Assembly (NCBI GenBank): GCA_003508835.1
Contig: PUFA01000014.1
Span: forward strand, 3,106,501 to 3,170,500
From: Eonycteris spelaea
Lineage: Eukaryota; Chordata; Mammalia; Chiroptera; Pteropodidae
Direction of reading: 5' to 3'
DNA: 64,000 nt
Shown here: positions 21,816-33,002 of the stretch, in pieces
Layout of the letters: each line of letters opens with the position of its first letter
Position numbering within the stretch: the first letter of the stretch is position 1
Made by a program: the position numbers and the translations under genes
Notes under the pieces: generated by a model
Databases searched by the model: none
What the model saw: the letters and a program-made list of their open reading frames with translations, nothing else
Told to the model about the DNA's origin: nothing

Positions 21816-21904
21816 TTTCAGCGTTTAGCACTCACCATGAGAAGGAAGAGGGATTTCGCTCATGGGCCGGGTCTGGGTCCTCGCTGCACGCGTGTGACGC
21901 TCCC

Positions 21905-22073
21905 CGTCTGCGCCACACGCTTCTCAGGGTGTGGGCCCTGGCCGCCGACCTGAGCATGCACACTCCCAGGCCCCGGGCCCTGCTTCTGGGGTCAGAAGCT
22001 GCTGGACCGGGGCCTGGGGATTTGCATTTTAAATAGGGTTCCGAGCCCAGCGAGCGCAGTTTGAGAAGCACTG
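21905..22073. mobile_element. hAT-Charlie non-autonomous element (MER20/MER3-like)
   Basis: 'ggggcctggggatttgcattttaaatagggttccgagcccag' ending in 'agtttgagaagcactg' matches the right half and terminal inverted repeat (…tttgagaaccactg) of MER20/MER3-type elements. Confidence 0.65.
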
Positions 22074-22379
22074 CGTGCGCCACACTGCGCAAAGCCGCTG
22101 GGCCCGGCCGCCCGGTGTGCGCGCCTCTCCCCTCCCACCCCGCCCGGCGTGTGCCCCCACCCCCGCATGCCCTCTCACCTTCCCCCACCACCGCATGGCC
22201 GTGGGCGACTCCACTTCCATCTCACGCCTCCCACCTCTTCTCCCGGCCACAGGAGTGACTTCTCCAGGGCGCGTGACCACCCTGCCCTCCTGCTGCTCCT
22301 GCTGCGCGCCTGGGTGGGGGGACTTGCCAGTAGTCTGCAGAGAGCCACTCCAGCCCTGGGGACTGCCCGGTGTCTGGGT
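22074..22379. other. Unique GC-rich sequence
   Basis: C-rich sequence at 22090-22200. Nothing recognised. Confidence 0.35.
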
Positions 22380-22656
22380 TTGCTCTGCCTGGGCTCCTGC
22401 CCACCTCTCCTGCCCCTCTCCAGGCGCCCTGGCCCCAGCCTTGGAGAACGAGTCTCTGCTCCCGCCTCAGTTCTGCGGGTGCCCTCCCTGCCGCCCTCCC
22501 TGCCGCCGCCGGACCCGGCCCGGCCCCCTTCCGCCCGCGTTTCCTCCTGCCTGGGTTCTCGAGCACAGGGCTGGGCCCTCCCTCACGTCCTTTGTGTCAC
22601 CGAGCACCATTTCCGAACCCGAGAGACACTCAGGAAATATTTGTTGAACGGAAGGG
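22380..22656 (+). mobile_element. L2 3' end (possible), sense
   Basis: 'agacactcaggaaatatttgttgaacggaag' at 22622-22654 is the L2 3' end (cactcaataaatatttgttgaatgaa). The upstream part is C-rich and poorly matched. Confidence 0.5.
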
Positions 22657-24299
22657 TACAGGGAGTGCTTTTCCTGGGTATGGAGTGAACTCCCGGTGAC
22701 TTTTCCAGGGCTGCATCCCGGCCAGTGGCGAAGCCGAGAGGGGCATCCTGCCTTTCTGGCTCTGCTCCTTAGGCCAGGCTGTGCCCGCAGAGCCGAGGCC
22801 GTCTGTCCCCGGATTCTTGCGAGTTCACATGTTTTGCACCGTTTTCTGTCTCCTCCTGTGTTCACGGCCCTGTGCGATCCCCGGCCGCTGCTTCCTCTTC
22901 CCCCGTTGTGGTGCGTTTGATCTTCTGTGAGCTTGGAAATAAATAAGCCGCCTTCGATTGCTCAGCCACCCGGCCGCCCCGTGGTGGCCCTGCCCGGCTG
23001 AGCCTGTGCACGGGCTGCAGAAGCGCCCTTGGTGGGGCTTGCCGAGGGAGCCCTGTGTCCCCCGAGGGAGCACCGTGTCACTTGTCCTCTCGTGAGGTCG
23101 TCATTTCGCCAGAGAGCTCGTGTCACCTGCTGTCAGCTCACGCCCTTGGACTTCCGGCTGTGTGGCAGCCCCCCCCCCGCCCCCGCACACACCTGGGTCG
23201 CCCACAGTGCTTGCTCCTCTCCACGCAGGCCCTGGGGTGGGCCGCGGCGTCCTGGCGAAACCGCTCTGCAGAAGAGCTGCTGGGGTGACGGAGGACGGGG
23301 ACTAACTGGGTGCACCGGAGCGGGCGGGGGCAGCTCTGCCTGCCTGGCTATTACCCTGCGTCTGCAGTTTTTTTATTGAAGGTCTAGGTGTAAAGTGTCA
23401 TTTTAAAATCCTCAGCCAAAGTGTTTGAAAACACTGACCCAGACGATCTCTAAGGCCCTTGCTGGCTTGTAAAACATCTCTTCATAGCTGTAGGTATATC
23501 TGCTAGAGGTCGCTGAGGTCAGGGGGGCCTGGCCCAGCTGTCCCTTTAGGGCTGCCCCGGCTATCCAGAAAGGAAAGGTGAGGGTGGCTGAGACCGGAGC
23601 CAGCGTGGGGCGTGGCGGGCGGAGCTGCCTGGGGTGGTGTGGGAACTGACATTTGTCTGGGCCTGAGTGTCCACAGTGGTCCCCTGCTGGTCACTTCGCA
23701 GAGCGAGGTGGCAGGCAGGGAGCTTCGAGATGTGCTCCAGGCCACATAGCTGAGCCTTGGGCCGCAGCTGACCTCCCCCTGTGGCCTGGCGGATGTAAGC
23801 CTGGGAGCTAAGGTTTAGGGGACCATCGGAGCGTTGGGGAACAAGGGGACGTGTGGGGGTCCACGCCTGAGCTGACGGGAGGTGCAGGTGCTGGATGCTG
23901 AGGCTCCGTGGGTTTCAGTCGGCGGGCGGCCTGGGACTCGGGGCAGGGGGAGAGGGACGCCGCTGTCGTCCCGTTGGCCAGCCCTGGGAAGAAGCACAGC
24001 CTGCCAGTGAGCCATGGCGCGCTTTCCGGAGTGTTCTAAGTTAGTCTAAGAAAGCCTGTCGAACTCAAAGTTTAGTTTTGTGCATTGCTTTGCTCCCGGG
24101 CTGCGGGATGTGGATTTATTTCCCACGTCACATGACTAGCGTCAAACCTGGAGTGTGTCGCACCTTGGGGACGGAGCGGGTGAAGTCCCCTCTTACCCAG
24201 ATGGGCAGCAGAGTGGGACAGACAGGACGGACGGGAGGGACTTGAAGGCACTTGCGCAGACCGGCTTGTTTGGGGACTGCCAGAGACGGCGCCTTATCT
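22657..24299. other. Unique GC-rich sequence
   Basis: Around 23400-23470 'gacgatctctaaggcccttgctggc' resembles the end of an old SINE/LINE tail. Nothing else was recognised. Confidence 0.35.
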
Positions 24300-24380
24300 C
24301 ATCCCCCTCTCCTCTGAGGAGGACAAGGGCGGTGCCAGGGGCAGTGACTTGCCTGAGGTCGCAGAGTTGAGGTAGCCGGG
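24300..24380 (-). repeat. MIR fragment, antisense
   Basis: 'cagtgacttgcctgaggtcgcagagttgaggtagccggg' resembles agtgacttgcccaaggtcacacagctagtaagtgg. Confidence 0.5.
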
Positions 24381-24854
24381 GGACCAGGGCCTGCTGGGCA
24401 TCTCCTTGCTTTTTCCCCCAGGCATCATCCAGCTGCTCTCCTTTTTCCTTCTTCTCTTGGCTTCTGGCCTCCTGAGCATTTCCCATCTCCTTCCAGTCAC
24501 AGCTTCCTCACAGGAGCACGGAGCGCATCCCGTTCTCTGAGCTTTGTTTAAATGCACCTTCCTGTCCCATCTACCGGGCAGGTCTCTATTGTCTCTGCAT
24601 CTGCCCTTCCTGACAGCAGGTGCGCCTCCACCTGGCCCCAGACTCACCGCCGTCTTGCACTGCTAAGGCGTGGGGGTGACTTGTTACGCAGCGACAGACG
24701 GCCAACACAGCAGACCCTGAGAGTGCCCACGGAGGTCTGGAACGCCGGAGTGTAGCATTCCCGGATTCTGCTGTACGCGCACGTTCACCATCGCTCTGGG
24801 TGACAGACCCGCTGTGCGAGGCGTCCGTGGCAGTTTGGCCTCTTCTCTGCAAGG
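24381..24854. other. Unique sequence
   Basis: Nothing recognised with confidence. Confidence 0.35.
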
Positions 24855-25165
24855 AGAGGCATCTCCTTCCACACCTCTCCAGCACTCGCACTGCCGGATG
24901 CTGCCGTTTCAACACAACTTATCTGATGAGCGCAGAATGCTATCGCGCGGTTGTTGTGACTTGCACTCCCCTGAGCCCTAGCGAGGCCGCACACACTTGC
25001 CGTGTTTTTGTTGTCTTTCCCGGTTTCCTCTGCTGTGAGTTACAAGTGCGTTTCCTTTGCCCAAGTTCGTGTTGAGTGGGTTGTCTTTTTCTCATTGACT
25101 TTTAGATTTTTAAAAATATTCTGGCGACTAATCCTTTGTCAGCGATACTGTCCTACACTTTGCTT
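24855..25165 (-). mobile_element. L1 ORF2 end/3' UTR fragment, antisense
   Basis: 'cacacctctccagcactcgcac' and later 'tgttgagtgggttgtctttttctcattgacttttagatttttaaaaatattctggcgactaatcctttgtc' match the antisense L1 stretch (ctccagcacttg…, gggttgtttgtctttttg…, tattctggatactaatcctttgtc). Confidence 0.75.
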
Positions 25166-25373
25166 TTGAAAGTGAACGGCACATTGAGGCTGTTTTTCTC
25201 TGCCAATGTGCATCCCATGTTACTGGCGTTCTACAGTAGTGATATATCCACATGATATATGTTAAGGCATGTTAGATAATCTATGACATGTGTTATATAT
25301 ATCATTATGCGTGTCATTTATTGAGCTGGCCCTGTGGGTTGTTTGCAGTTTTGTGTTAGTAGGGACATAGGTC
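25166..25373. other. AT-rich unique sequence
   Basis: TA-rich near-palindromic runs (GTGATATATC and ATATATCAT) at 25235-25320. Probably decayed repeat. Confidence 0.35.
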
Positions 25374-25530
25374 TGTATCAGTCAGCTAGGTTATGTTCTG
25401 GTAACAAATGACCCCCCCCCCACATCTCCTTCATTTGCAATAATGTAGCTTACTTTCTCCCTCACGTTACACGACCACTGATTGTTGGCCATGGCCCTTC
25501 TCTGTGCCCTCGGCTCTCTGGGACCCAGGC
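25374..25530. mobile_element. Ancient interspersed repeat ('tcagctaggttatg' family)
   Basis: 'gtatcagtcagctaggttatgttctggtaacaaatgacc...agcttactttctccctcacgttac...ggacccaggctgctaacag' follows the order of a common mammalian repeat. Family unresolved. Confidence 0.6.
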
Positions 25531-26026
25531 TGCTAACAGCCCCGGGCGAGGGGTGGCACGGCAGGGAGGAAGAGGGTGGAGCAACACGAGGCTTCCTTTG
25601 GCCTCTGCTGAGGAGTGGGGCTTGACACGCAGCACTGTCGGGTCCCTCGCATCATCTCGTCGGCTGAAGCGAACGGCGTGGCCGGGCTGCCGTCAGTGCG
25701 GTGGGGAGGGCAGCCCCCCCACGGGGAGGGACAGTGAACGCTCTGCCAGGACAGCTTGTCGCAGGCTGTGGTGAATGGTCCAGTGCTCCCTGCTCCCCAG
25801 TCTGTGTGATTTTGCCTCAGGAGAGAGTCTTAGAAGTAGAGTTGCTGCTCGGTTAGAAACAGGCACATGCGGAAAGCTGCTACTGTTGGCGTGTCAGCTA
25901 GGTTTTAGTCTGTTACTGCACGTCTCTGTGGAAAGAAAAGTGATTGTTCGTTCAAAGACTGTTTTTAAAGGGAAAAAAAACACCTTCGTGGAAATACCCC
26001 ACTGCGCCAACCCCCTCCCCCTGCCC
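25531..26026. other. Unique sequence
   Basis: GC-rich unique sequence. Nothing recognised. Confidence 0.35.
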
Positions 26027-26150
26027 GTGAGCGTCACAAAGTGTCTAGCTCCATCGTGAGCGTCACAAAGTGTCTAGCGCGATCGTGATCGTCACAAAGT
26101 GTCTAGCGCGATCGTGAGCGTCACAAAGTGTCTAGCTCGATCGTGTTCAG
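26027..26150. repeat. 29-bp tandem repeat, four copies plus a partial
   Basis: Unit starts are exactly 29 bp apart at 26027, 26056, 26085 and 26114, with a partial at 26143. Each begins with the interrupted palindrome GTGA-GCG-TCAC (GTGA-TCG-TCAC in the third) followed by ACAAAGTGTCTAGC and a CGATC-like end. The copies are almost identical, so the expansion is young. CpG-rich. Confidence 0.95.
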
Positions 26151-27009
26151 ATGACTTCCGTGCCACTTCCTACATGCTCTTTCCTTCGCGTGGCTGCCCG
26201 TGAGGCTCGGCGTTGCCGGTGTTCCTTGCTGCTTTACGGACGCGACGCCCCGGCTCAGAGAGGCAGAGAACCTTGCTCGGGGCCGGGCTGCTGGTCTGCA
26301 GAGCGGGCCTGGCCCCTGGGTCTCCCCCTGCCGCCCCGGCCTTTGGAAGCCGGGGCTAAAATCTCCCTCGTGCTGCGTTGCCGGTTGCGCCCAGCGTGCG
26401 TCGTCCAGTCTTCTGGGAGGCACTGGGCCCTGGGCCTTGGCAGGCCCGTCTGTGGCCCTGGGGATGACTGCATGGCCGTGGCTGCAGTGGCTTAAGGTGC
26501 ATTAAAGTTGTCGCTGAGTCCTTGGGCTGGGGGAGGGGAGTTGCTATTTTTAGGAAAAGTTGAGGGAGCGAGTTAATCCCGTTAGTCTGGCAGAGCTGAG
26601 GAGAAAGAGGTGTGATTGTCTATGGAGGAGGGTGACTGTTTCTTAGGAGTGGCGCTTTTTCGACCCAGTAGATCAGCGTGAATGCTGCTTGGTTAAGGGC
26701 GAAATCTGTACAGGTGGAAGGGCACGATTCCTTCCTCGGTGCCTCGGAGAACTAACTGCAGGTGTCTGGTCGATCTCCGGCCCGGAGGAGAATGTGAGCT
26801 AGGAAGAGTGCCTGGTGCTTTTTCGTTCCTTTGCGATTGAGGTGACATGCTATCATCTTTGAGTCAGGTTATTCGTTTTCTCTGAGCTGGCGGTTCACTC
26901 ATCTGTGAAAAGTAAAATCCTTCTTTGCCTGCGTTATGTGGATGCTGTGAGGAGCCCGTGGGGTCTCAGAGAAGTGTCGTGTGACCTGCCATCGGGGACC
27001 CCCCCCCGC
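26151..27009. other. Unique sequence
   Basis: GC-rich to 26490, then a less CpG-rich stretch (26490-26900) that might contain conserved sequence. No exon or repeat was recognised. Confidence 0.35.
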
Positions 27010-27695
27010 CCTGGAAGGCTAGAGTCACAAAGGTGGGTGACCACAGTAACAGGTGTTGGCGGAGACGTGGAGGAGTTAGAAATGCCGTGCGTGGCTGGTG
27101 GGAATGTAAGATGGTGCAGCCGCTTCGGAAAAACGGTTCGGCAGCTCCTTAAACAATCACACAGAATGACAGTATGACCCGGCGGCTCCGTTGCCAGGGA
27201 CATATCCCCAAGGGAGCAGACATCGTCCACACGAAAACACACACGCGACTGCTCACAGCAGCGTCATGCATGGTGGGCACGGCGCGGGGACGACTCCAGT
27301 ATCCACCGACTGGAAAATAGATTGTGTTACACAATGGGGCAGATCCACACAATGGAAAGTTAGTCACCCGAAAAAGGAATGAAGGACCGAGCGCGCTACG
27401 ACACGGAGAAACCTCGAAAACATGCTGAGCAGAAGAAGCCGGTCACCAAAGACCACCTATCGTATGATTCATTTATACGCAAAGCCCAGAATAGGTAGAT
27501 CTAAAGGGATAGAAAGTAGAAGAGTGGTTGCCAGGCTTGGAGGTGAGGAGGGATGGGGGGAGTGACTGCGATGGGCAGGGCCCTCTTTGGGGGATGAAGA
27601 GAGTGTTCTGAGTTAGATAGTGATGGTAGCGCAACCTTGTGAATATACTAGAAGCCCCCGAATTGTATACTTAAAACAAAACAAAACAAAGCAAA
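27010..27695 (+). mobile_element. L1 3' end (ORF2 end plus 3' UTR), sense
   Basis: 'acaggtgttggcggagacgtggaggagttag', 'ggctggtgggaatgtaagatggtgcagccgct', 'gaaaacatgctgagcagaagaagcc', 'ccagaataggtagatctaaagg' and 'cccccgaattgtatacttaaaac' with an A-rich tail follow the mammalian L1 order. Many T/A positions of the family read as C/G here, including many CpGs. Confidence 0.9.
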
Positions 27696-28004
27696 TAGCA
27701 GCGGGCAATATTGTGACAAGTCATCGGGAGGCAGCACACGGGACCGGACAGGCTGGGATGTTAGTTGCATGCCTTTTAACACAGACTGCTTCATCCCTTT
27801 AAGCCTCAGTCTCCCCGTCTGCGAGGAGGAGGTCCCGGCCACTCTGCGGGGTTGGGCTGCAGACCCGGTGAGCCGTTCGCCTGGCTCGGCGCTCGCGCGT
27901 GCTCGTGGAGTGGTGGCTGTGACCGTGTGTGGCCGCCTTCCCTGCACCCGGCTCACTGAGGCAGCGTGCCGACGTGGTCCTGCCGTCTCAGAAATTTAAT
28001 GAGA
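27696..28004. other. Unique sequence
   Basis: Nothing recognised with confidence. 'aagcctcagtctccccgtctgcgaggagg' at about 27800 resembles a MIR piece. Confidence 0.35.
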
Positions 28005-28140
28005 GCAAGGACACGAGCCAGTGTTTGCCGAGCACGCCCCACAGGCCAGCTGCCGGTGCCTGGGTGCGTTACCTGTGCCGTCGCTTTATTCTCAGAGCAG
28101 CCCCCGGGCACGCTGCGATGGTCAGTGATGGACTGAGGAT
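28005..28140 (-). repeat. MIR SINE 3' part, antisense
   Basis: 'agtgtttgccgagcacgccccacaggccagctgccggtgcc' then 'cgctttattctcagagcagccc' follow the antisense MIR order (gtgccaggcactg, actcatttaatcctcacaacaacc). Confidence 0.55.
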
Positions 28141-28304
28141 GTGTTTCCAGGGAGACGCCGGGCGGGGGCAGTGAGCACGGCCAGGGGAGGCGCGATGTGC
28201 CTTCTTCAGTAGGGCATCCGAAGCTGGGCGACGGGCACCCCGTCGTTTATCATCCTAGCGTCTCTGTTTTAGGCATACTGGGATTTTTTCTTAAAATAAA
28301 AAGT
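28141..28304. other. Unique sequence
   Basis: Nothing recognised. Contains an A/T run at 28280-28310. Confidence 0.35.
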
Positions 28305-28410
28305 TTAAAAATCAGCGACTGTACGAGGTAGGTGCTGTTCCTCATATTTCGGATGGAGAAACGGAGGTGCGGAGCGTGCAGGGTTACTGGCAGGGCTAGG
28401 AGACGGCTCG
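28305..28410 (-). repeat. MIR SINE fragment, antisense
   Basis: 'gtacgaggtaggtgctgttcctcatatttcggatggagaaacggaggtgcgg' matches ctatgaggtaggtactattattatccccattttacagatgaggaaactgagg. Confidence 0.65.
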
Positions 28411-28879
28411 CTCCCCTTTTATGAAGGGGGGCTCAAGCCGCCCAGGCTGGCGACCACAGGTCCCTGGGCCAGCGGGCCTCTTGGGGTTGGTTATGGGGGC
28501 CCAGAACTGCAGCGGGCCTGGGGCGCCCGCGCCACCCCACCCTGGCTGGTGTGCTTCCCTCTCTGCCCACCCCGAGAGACGCAGGCTTGACAGGTGGGAG
28601 ATTAAGGCTGGGGATTAACGAGGGAAGACATTTTCCTTCTGTCTCTAGATGCGGGGGGCTCTTGGATAATCCGGGCTTCGCGATGTCGGGCTGAAGTTCT
28701 TTCGCTTGATTATGTTGATCCGGTAAAATCTGTGGGCACGTGACATCACTTTGTTTCTTGCACTGTGACCTTCCAAAAATTCGGGGAGCGAAGGCGAGGA
28801 GGGGGTGGCGGCGGCGTGTGTGCGCCTGCACCTCTGTTCCCCTGGCCGCCCCCGCCCGCCCCCGCAAGACACAGGCCTG
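28411..28879. other. Unique GC-rich sequence
   Basis: Nothing recognised. Confidence 0.35.
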
Positions 28880-28985
28880 AGTGTGAAATTTCGCCCCCTG
28901 ACCAGCTGTGCAGCTTGGGAGAAGTGGCCTAACCTCTCTGAGCCCAGTGTCCTGCCTGCGACAGGAAGGGTGCTGTGCTTCCTCT
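28880..28985 (+). repeat. MIR SINE, sense
   Basis: 'ccagctgtgcagcttgggagaagtggcctaacctctctgagcccagtgtcctgcctgcga' matches tagctgtgtgaccttgggcaagttacttaacctctctgagcctcagtttcctcatctg. Confidence 0.8.
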
Positions 28986-28999
28986 AGGGCTTGCTGGAG

Positions 29000-29180
29000 T
29001 TGTCCAGCCTGCTCGACCTCGGGGGACACAGCTATTACGTCACGGGGCCACTTGCTGAAAACTGCACCACAATCTTGTGACCCGGATGATGTCTTCCAGG
29101 GATTGGCAGAGAAATTATTGTGCCTTTCATGTGGGAAAACACAGAACACGCTCGCAGGCTGTGCTTTTCTGCCGTCACTT
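29000..29180. other. Candidate conserved non-coding element with CRE-like site
   Basis: A low-CpG unique block with TTACGTCA (CREB/ATF-type site) at 29035-29042. No repeat match. Candidacy rests on composition and the one motif. Confidence 0.3.
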
Positions 29181-29989
29181 CGGGTGCCAGGGGAGGAGGC
29201 CCCTTGGGACTCAGTCTGATTGATCGCTAAGGACCGTCCGAGAAGAAACTGGTTTGCAGGGCCCCGCACAGGTGCAAGGCCCTGTCTCTCCAGCGGGCGG
29301 TGCCCAGGCCCCTTTACCTCCCCTCTGCCTGTATGTCCCCGTCCTGTTTCCTTTCCGCTGGGTGAGAAGGAGCTTTTGCAACCCTGACAATTCCCTGTAA
29401 TTCACCCTGAAATTGCTCTCCTCTGGGCTCTCTCCTAGACCCATGGAAGCAGCCAGACGACTTCAGATACCGAGGTGGGAGCCGTGGGCTTTCATAACAC
29501 TGCGACGTGATTCACGGCCGCCCAGGCTGTGTCCGAGGCTGCGGAGGGGGGTGGGGAGGCAGGCGGAGCCGGGGCTGGCGTGGACGCAGCACTGCCTGCC
29601 GGGTGCCACCGTCTTAGAGGCAGCACCGGGGATGACCCTGGGGAAAATGCACGTGTCTTGAAAAGGGCCACAGGGTTGGAGTTGAAGGGGGTCCGTGGTT
29701 TCACAGTTGTGCTGTTCCCTTCGGATGCGGGTTTGTGAGGCTGAAGACGGGATTCGTGTAGCTGGGCAGTCATCGTAGCTCGGGGGCGAGGGCCGTGGGC
29801 TCTTCGGCTCCAGGGCGCACACGGCCTTCTCTCAGGGGCGCCCCTGGAGCGCCTTGGCCCTGCCTCCTGTGTGCAGGCCTGACAGCTCTGCAGCCTGGTC
29901 CCCAGCCAGATGGAGGGTGGCCAGACATAAATAATAGAGCCCCCGGGACGGGCACCCAGAGGGCTCCGGGAGGGACTAATTACTGCAGC
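29181..29989. other. Unique GC-rich sequence
   Basis: Nothing recognised. Confidence 0.35.
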
Positions 29990-30110
29990 CTGGGAGGGGC
30001 TCTTGCCCGGCCTTTAAGGCCGTGGGCATAGGAAGGAATTGGGGTGTGTGCGTTCCACGCACAAGGAACAGCATGTGCGGAGGCACGGGGCCATGAAGAG
30101 CCACATGCGT
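29990..30110 (-). mobile_element. L2 fragment, antisense
   Basis: 'gcataggaaggaattgg...gttccacgcacaaggaacagcatgtgcggaggcacggggcc' matches the antisense L2 stretch (gcattccaggcagagggaacagcaagtgcaaaggcc). Confidence 0.65.
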
Positions 30111-31671
30111 GTAAGCCACGTGTCAAGTCCTTTCTGTGGCTCCCTCTAGTTCGGTTTCTTTTGTCACCAGACAGGGAGAGGCAGGGTCTGTTCCCAGGCG
30201 GAGCTGCCACACTCCGGAGGCGACCCGCTGGCCTCTGAGGGTTCTTCTCGCCTGTCTGTCCTGTGGCCTTGAGCTCAAGGCTATGGCGTGTCCTGAAACA
30301 CAGCACGCTTGTCACACGTCCCCTCTTCCCCTGCCCCTTTGCTGAGAAGGCCCGTCTGGGCAGTTGTGGCTGTCTTCTGGGGCAAACGAAAGAAACTGGT
30401 GGTTAATTCGCACCAGCGTGTGAGGGACTGACAGCACCTTGCTCTCCCCGCCCCCCGCCCCCCAGCAGTGTTTGGATGGCGGGCCACCAGGCGGGCAGGT
30501 GAGCCAGCCCGGCACCTTGCTGCTGCTTGCAGGGTTGTTTTCCCTTTTGCTTCCGGCTTTGGCAGTTTCTCAAAGTCCGTAGCGTTCGCAGAAGGAGGAG
30601 CGGCTTTGGCTGGGCCCCTGGTGAATGGGTTTGCAAGCTGCAGGTGCCTCTGACTGCAGAGCCTGGACTGAGGGTGGCTGCTGCCGGGTCAGCGGTCCGG
30701 CCACAACCGACTCAGTTTGAAGGCCAGAAACAAAACACATCCTTGCCCAGGGGACAGTTTAGATTGGCCACTGATGTCGAGTCTTCTGCTGGCCTCTCGT
30801 GGGGCGGTCGGGTGGCTAAGGGGAAGAGAAGAGGGCCTCTCTGCAGTCTCTCCACGGTGCCCGTGCTGGACAGCGGCCCGCGGCCCCGCTCTTCCCAAGC
30901 TGGTCGTTCAGAGCAGGCCTCCTCCGCCCTGCCTCCCGGAAGCCCCCGCAGACTGCGGGGAACATTCGAGCACCAGGTCTTGGATGTGCACGCCCAGAGG
31001 AGCGGGGCCGGCCGTGCGTCTGCCCAGAGCCCCTGACCTCTTGTTGCTTTTTAACTAGGTTATTGAGCTGTTGACGACCAGGCCCGAAGGGTCCTTATAA
31101 AAACTAAACAAAAACCACAAAGGCAGAACGAGCCACACGGAAGACCCGAGTGCTGCTGAGCCCATCAGCCTTGTGGCTTTGATCTTGGAAGACACGGTCT
31201 TTGATGTTCCCTCCTTCTCCAAGGTGGCTGTCCCGAGTGAGGCCGTGAAGGGAGTGCTGTGCCTCTGAGCCAAGGATTCATTATGTAACAAGGCCCCGGG
31301 CGCCGGGGTGAGGGGGGGGAAGGTGGCCGCCGGGAACGGGCGCCAGAAGGCCCCTGCCCAGGGCCGGCGCCGTCGCTGGAGGCCCGGGCGTCTGGGTAGC
31401 GGGCAGGCACGCACCCCTGTTCCGTGGCAGCCTCGGGCAATGTTCCCTTAAACCGTGCCACTACGGTCCGTCTGGAGCTCCCGGCTCGCTTCCTGGCGTC
31501 ACTCTTCAGGCCCCTGAAACGGAGCCCCACGCAGAGACATCAAGAAAAGCGATCGGGGCCTCTGCAGCCGCCGTCGTACCATCTGGCGGCTCAGAAATAT
31601 TTTATAACCACATGAGTAAGACAAGCCTCTCGCATGCCGCACACAGGCGCCCCTCTTCCAGCAGGCTCTGC
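30111..31671. other. Unique GC-rich sequence
   Basis: A local CpG cluster lies at about 31290-31420, shorter and weaker than the island at the start of the window. No exon was recognised. Confidence 0.35.
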
Positions 31672-31727
31672 ATCCTCCCCCCTCCTCCCCGCTCCTCCCT
31701 CCCTCCCTCCGCACTCTCTCTCTCTCT
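31672..31727. repeat. Polypyrimidine (CCT)n/(CT)n tract
   Basis: About 56 bp of almost pure C and T, ending in (CT)n. A mirror-like pyrimidine tract that could support triplex (H-DNA) formation. Confidence 0.85.
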
Positions 31728-32159
31728 GAAACACTGGAGAAGCCTTTTCCCAGGCGGGAAGGTGCCGGGCCCTGGGTTCAGGGCACGTGTAAGCCGGGTG
31801 GCCTTGGGCGGCTTGCTCCGTTCTCTCCTCCTTGGCACCGGTGCCCGGTGCTGTTACGTGAGTCAGACGAGGTTAATGCCCCTCTCACCGCGCGACTCAC
31901 TGCTTGTCTTAGACTCCTAAAACTTGTGCGCTTGAACGTCCTCTGAAAGTAAATGTGATGCGGGCGTCTTCACCGGAGAATATTGAGACAATACAAGGGA
32001 CCTAGAAAACAAGTTGATAATCCGTGGCCCCCCCCTCCCCTTAAAGGGGCGGCCACTGAGAACATGTGCCCGCACTTGCGAAGAGCGAGCCTCTCAGGTG
32101 GCCTGATACCCAAACCGCGAGGACTTGCGCACGTAAATGGAGGTGTGAGTCTGTGGGCC
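31728..32159. other. Unique sequence
   Basis: Nothing recognised. Confidence 0.35.
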
Positions 32160-32250
32160 GTCTGTCTGACTGAGTGTGTGCTCCGGGGGGTGGCATGTGT
32201 GTGTCCGTGTATGTGTGAGTGTGTGCAGACGTGTGTGTGGAGCCTTGGGG
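32160..32250. repeat. Degenerate (GT)n-rich stretch
   Basis: Interrupted TGTGTG runs, probably an old decayed dinucleotide repeat. Confidence 0.7.
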
Positions 32251-32317
32251 TCCAGAGAGCTCCCGTGGTCAGAGCCGGGGGCCACGGCTTCTGGGCAGGG
32301 CACCGGCACACTTCCAG

Positions 32318-32366
32318 AGGAGGTGGGGGGGCTGGTGGTGCAGGGGACAGGGGGTGGGGGATGCGG
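32318..32366 (+). other. G-quadruplex-forming sequence (predicted)
   Basis: Several runs of four to seven G separated by short loops (GTGGGGGGGC, CAGGGGACAGGGGGTGGGGG), fitting the G4 pattern. Confidence 0.6.
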
Positions 32367-32948
32367 CCGACCTCCCCGGTGACCTGTCTCAGCAGAGCTG
32401 CAGGTGAGGGCGGTGGTCGGGTCCAGCAGAGCCAGGCCAGGAGGCCGGGACGGGGCGGAGGATCGTCGCTCGCCCCGGGGCGCCAGGAGGAGATGGAAGG
32501 GGGCGGCCCCACTTGTCATCCACCCAGTGGCCCGTACGCCCCCTGCAGGGCCCACCTTGGCGGTCTGGGAGGAGGTGCCCCCCGCATCTCCAGGCGCTAG
32601 CTGTGTACCCCGAGTCCCCACCCCATCTCCGCCCCTTGTGGCGTTTCCCCTCTTTGAAGCAGGAGGCAGTTCTTCCTTCTAGAGACAGTTTCAACACAAC
32701 AAACCTGCAGCTACCCATGCGGTGAGCCGGGTCGGTGTAAATGACCAATTAAGGGTGTCCCCCCAGTTGGGGTGACCGGTCAACGAGCGGAGAGCCACCG
32801 ACCCGAGACAGGCACTCGGCGCCCCCACCATCAAGCGGAACTGCGGGTCTTGTGTCCTGTCCTCAGCACAGCAGCGTAGGGACGGGAACGTGACCGTGTC
32901 TGACCCCGCCCCCCCTTGTTCTCCCTGTCTGTCGTGGCCCCGACTCCC
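32367..32948. other. Unique GC-rich sequence
   Basis: Nothing recognised. A donor-like GCAG|GTGAGG is at 32403/32404 without a supported exon. Confidence 0.35.
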
Positions 32949-33002
32949 CACACATGGACTCCCTACACATGGACCCCACACATGGACTCCCCACACATGG
33001 CC
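32949..33002. repeat. Small minisatellite (CACACATGG units)
   Basis: CACACATGG (one with TACACATGG) at 32949, 32964, 32977 and 32992, spaced 13-15 bp. Confidence 0.9.

Noticed and set aside
26027..26150. CRISPR-like array
   Set aside because: The 29-bp units are directly adjacent, with no variable spacers, and the genome is mammalian.
28433..29269. 278-codon ORF on the - strand
   Set aside because: It crosses a MIR (28880-28985) and unique GC-rich sequence. No family, splice sites or codon pattern supports it.
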